DNA of 6,098 nucleotides from JBBTVO01 sp038058335 (GTDB lineage Bacteria; Patescibacteriota; Microgenomatia; Levybacterales; UBA12049), in NCBI GenBank assembly GCA_038058335.1, contig JBBUBI010000006.1, positions 1 through 6,098 of the forward strand, given 5' to 3'. Below are positions 5,259 through 6,098 of this stretch, in pieces. The position numbers and the translations under genes are program-made. Numbering within the stretch: the stretch's first letter is position 1; each line of letters starts with the position of its first letter. The notes beneath the pieces are model-generated. The model was given only the letters and a program-made list of their open reading frames with translations, did no database searches and was not told where the DNA came from.

Positions 5259-6098
5259 ATGGCAAAACAAATTAAATACGGTGCAGATGCACGGCAGTCA
5301 CTCATAAGCGGAGTAAACAAATTGGCAAATGCTGTCTCAACAACCCTTGGTCCTAAGGGCAGAAACGTGGCGCTTGATAAGAAATGGGGAGCTCCAAGTG
5401 TAGTTCACGACGGAGTGACAGTTGCTAAAGAAATTGAGCTTGAAGATCCATTTGAGAATATGGGTGCACAGATGGTGAAAGAGGCAGCCTCAAAGACCAA
5501 TGATGTTGCAGGTGATGGAACTACTACAGCAACTGTCATTGCAAGGGAATTAGTTAATCAGGGTTTTCAAAAAATAAACGAAGGATACAATCCTATGCTT
5601 TTGAAACAAGAACTGGAAAAAGGAGTAGATAGAGTTTTGAAAGTACTTGATTCCATGAAGCAAGACGTAAAAGGGGATGATGTCAAAAAAGTTGCAACAA
5701 TTTCTGCTCAAGATGAAACCATAGGAAGTCTTATTGCCGAAGCGTTAACTAAGGTTGGTAAAGACGGTGTAATTACCGTTGAGGAAGGAAGAGGGCTTGA
5801 GATGTCAATTGATTACAAAGAAGGTATGGAATTTGACAGGGGCTATGCATCTTCTTACTTTGTGACTAACCCTGATAAGATGGAAGCTGAAATCGAAGAT
5901 CCTTATATTCTAATTACTGATAAAAAGATTGCAAATCTTCAAGAGCTTTTGCCATTTCTGGAAGGCTTAGTGAAAGTTTCGAAAAACCTCGTAATTATCG
6001 CAGATGAAATAGAGGGTGAGGCGCTTGCAACTTTGGTAGTCAACAAACTGCGCGGGACATTTAATGCTATTGCCATAAAAGCTCCAGGATTCGGTGAT
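5259..6098 (+). CDS. groEL: Chaperonin GroEL (Hsp60), 3'-truncated by window edge
   Basis: GroEL is the ATP-driven double-ring chaperonin that folds proteins in its cavity with GroES as lid. The first 280 of roughly 540 residues are visible, starting MAKQIKYG and stopping at APGFGD in the apical domain. The nucleotide site is intact so far: LGPKGRN (30-36), Asp51 in HDGVTVAKEI (50-59) and GDGTTTA (85-91) with Asp86, matching Asp52 and Asp87 of the E. coli protein. Apical residues that bind substrate and GroES are conserved: Tyr196, Tyr200, Phe201, Leu231, Leu234, Val260 and Val261. The intermediate-domain ATPase aspartate (E. coli Asp398) and the C-terminal tail lie beyond the window. The ATG at 5259 is fixed by the conserved MAK start. 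A TATAAT at 5242-5247 could be a -10 box, but its -35 is poor, so transcription is probably from the groES promoter. Confidence 0.98.
   Translation, partial: MAKQIKYGADARQSLISGVNKLANAVSTTLGPKGRNVALDKKWGAPSVVHDGVTVAKEIELEDPFENMGAQMVKEAASKTNDVAGDGTTTATVIARELVNQGFQKINEGYNPMLLKQELEKGVDRVLKVLDSMKQDVKGDDVKKVATISAQDETIGSLIAEALTKVGKDGVITVEEGRGLEMSIDYKEGMEFDRGYASSYFVTNPDKMEAEIEDPYILITDKKIANLQELLPFLEGLVKVSKNLVIIADEIEGEALATLVVNKLRGTFNAIAIKAPGFGD

Overview
The window most likely comes from a Patescibacteria (Candidate Phyla Radiation) genome, probably Microgenomates or a close relative. This is inferred from content, not from a database match. The supporting signs are AT-rich DNA, weak or absent Shine-Dalgarno sequences before every start in view, compact gene packing, and an N-anchored surface protein with a cohesin-like domain, a PKD domain, a Pro/Thr linker and a bare C-terminal membrane helix. 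That architecture is typical of Microgenomates surface proteins as I know them. All genes read through with the standard bacterial code.

Layout. Bases 1-1616 (+) hold most of lepA (elongation factor 4), cut by the left edge. It meets tail to tail, with a 4-base overlap, a 611-residue protein of unknown function on the minus strand (1613-3448). The last ~80 residues of that protein look like a RelE/ParE-type fold. Upstream of it, 44 bases away on the same strand, is the cohesin/PKD surface protein (3493-4677). A 200-base divergent region follows (4678-4877). It carries a probable promoter for the surface protein, a strong sigma-70-type promoter facing right, a CIRCE-like operator at the predicted transcription start, and a terminator-like hairpin in the leader. 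Downstream are groES (4878-5195), a 63-base AT-rich spacer with short repeats, and groEL (5259 to the right edge, first 280 residues).

How the genes relate. groES and groEL form the usual chaperonin operon, and the leader suggests heat-shock control by an HrcA-type repressor, possibly with a second layer at the hairpin. lepA is a housekeeping translation factor unrelated to its neighbours. The two minus-strand genes may be co-transcribed, but nothing in the sequence shows that they work together. No RNA genes, mobile elements or CRISPR arrays were seen. The least explained parts are the 611-residue protein, especially its RelE-like tail, and the groESL leader.
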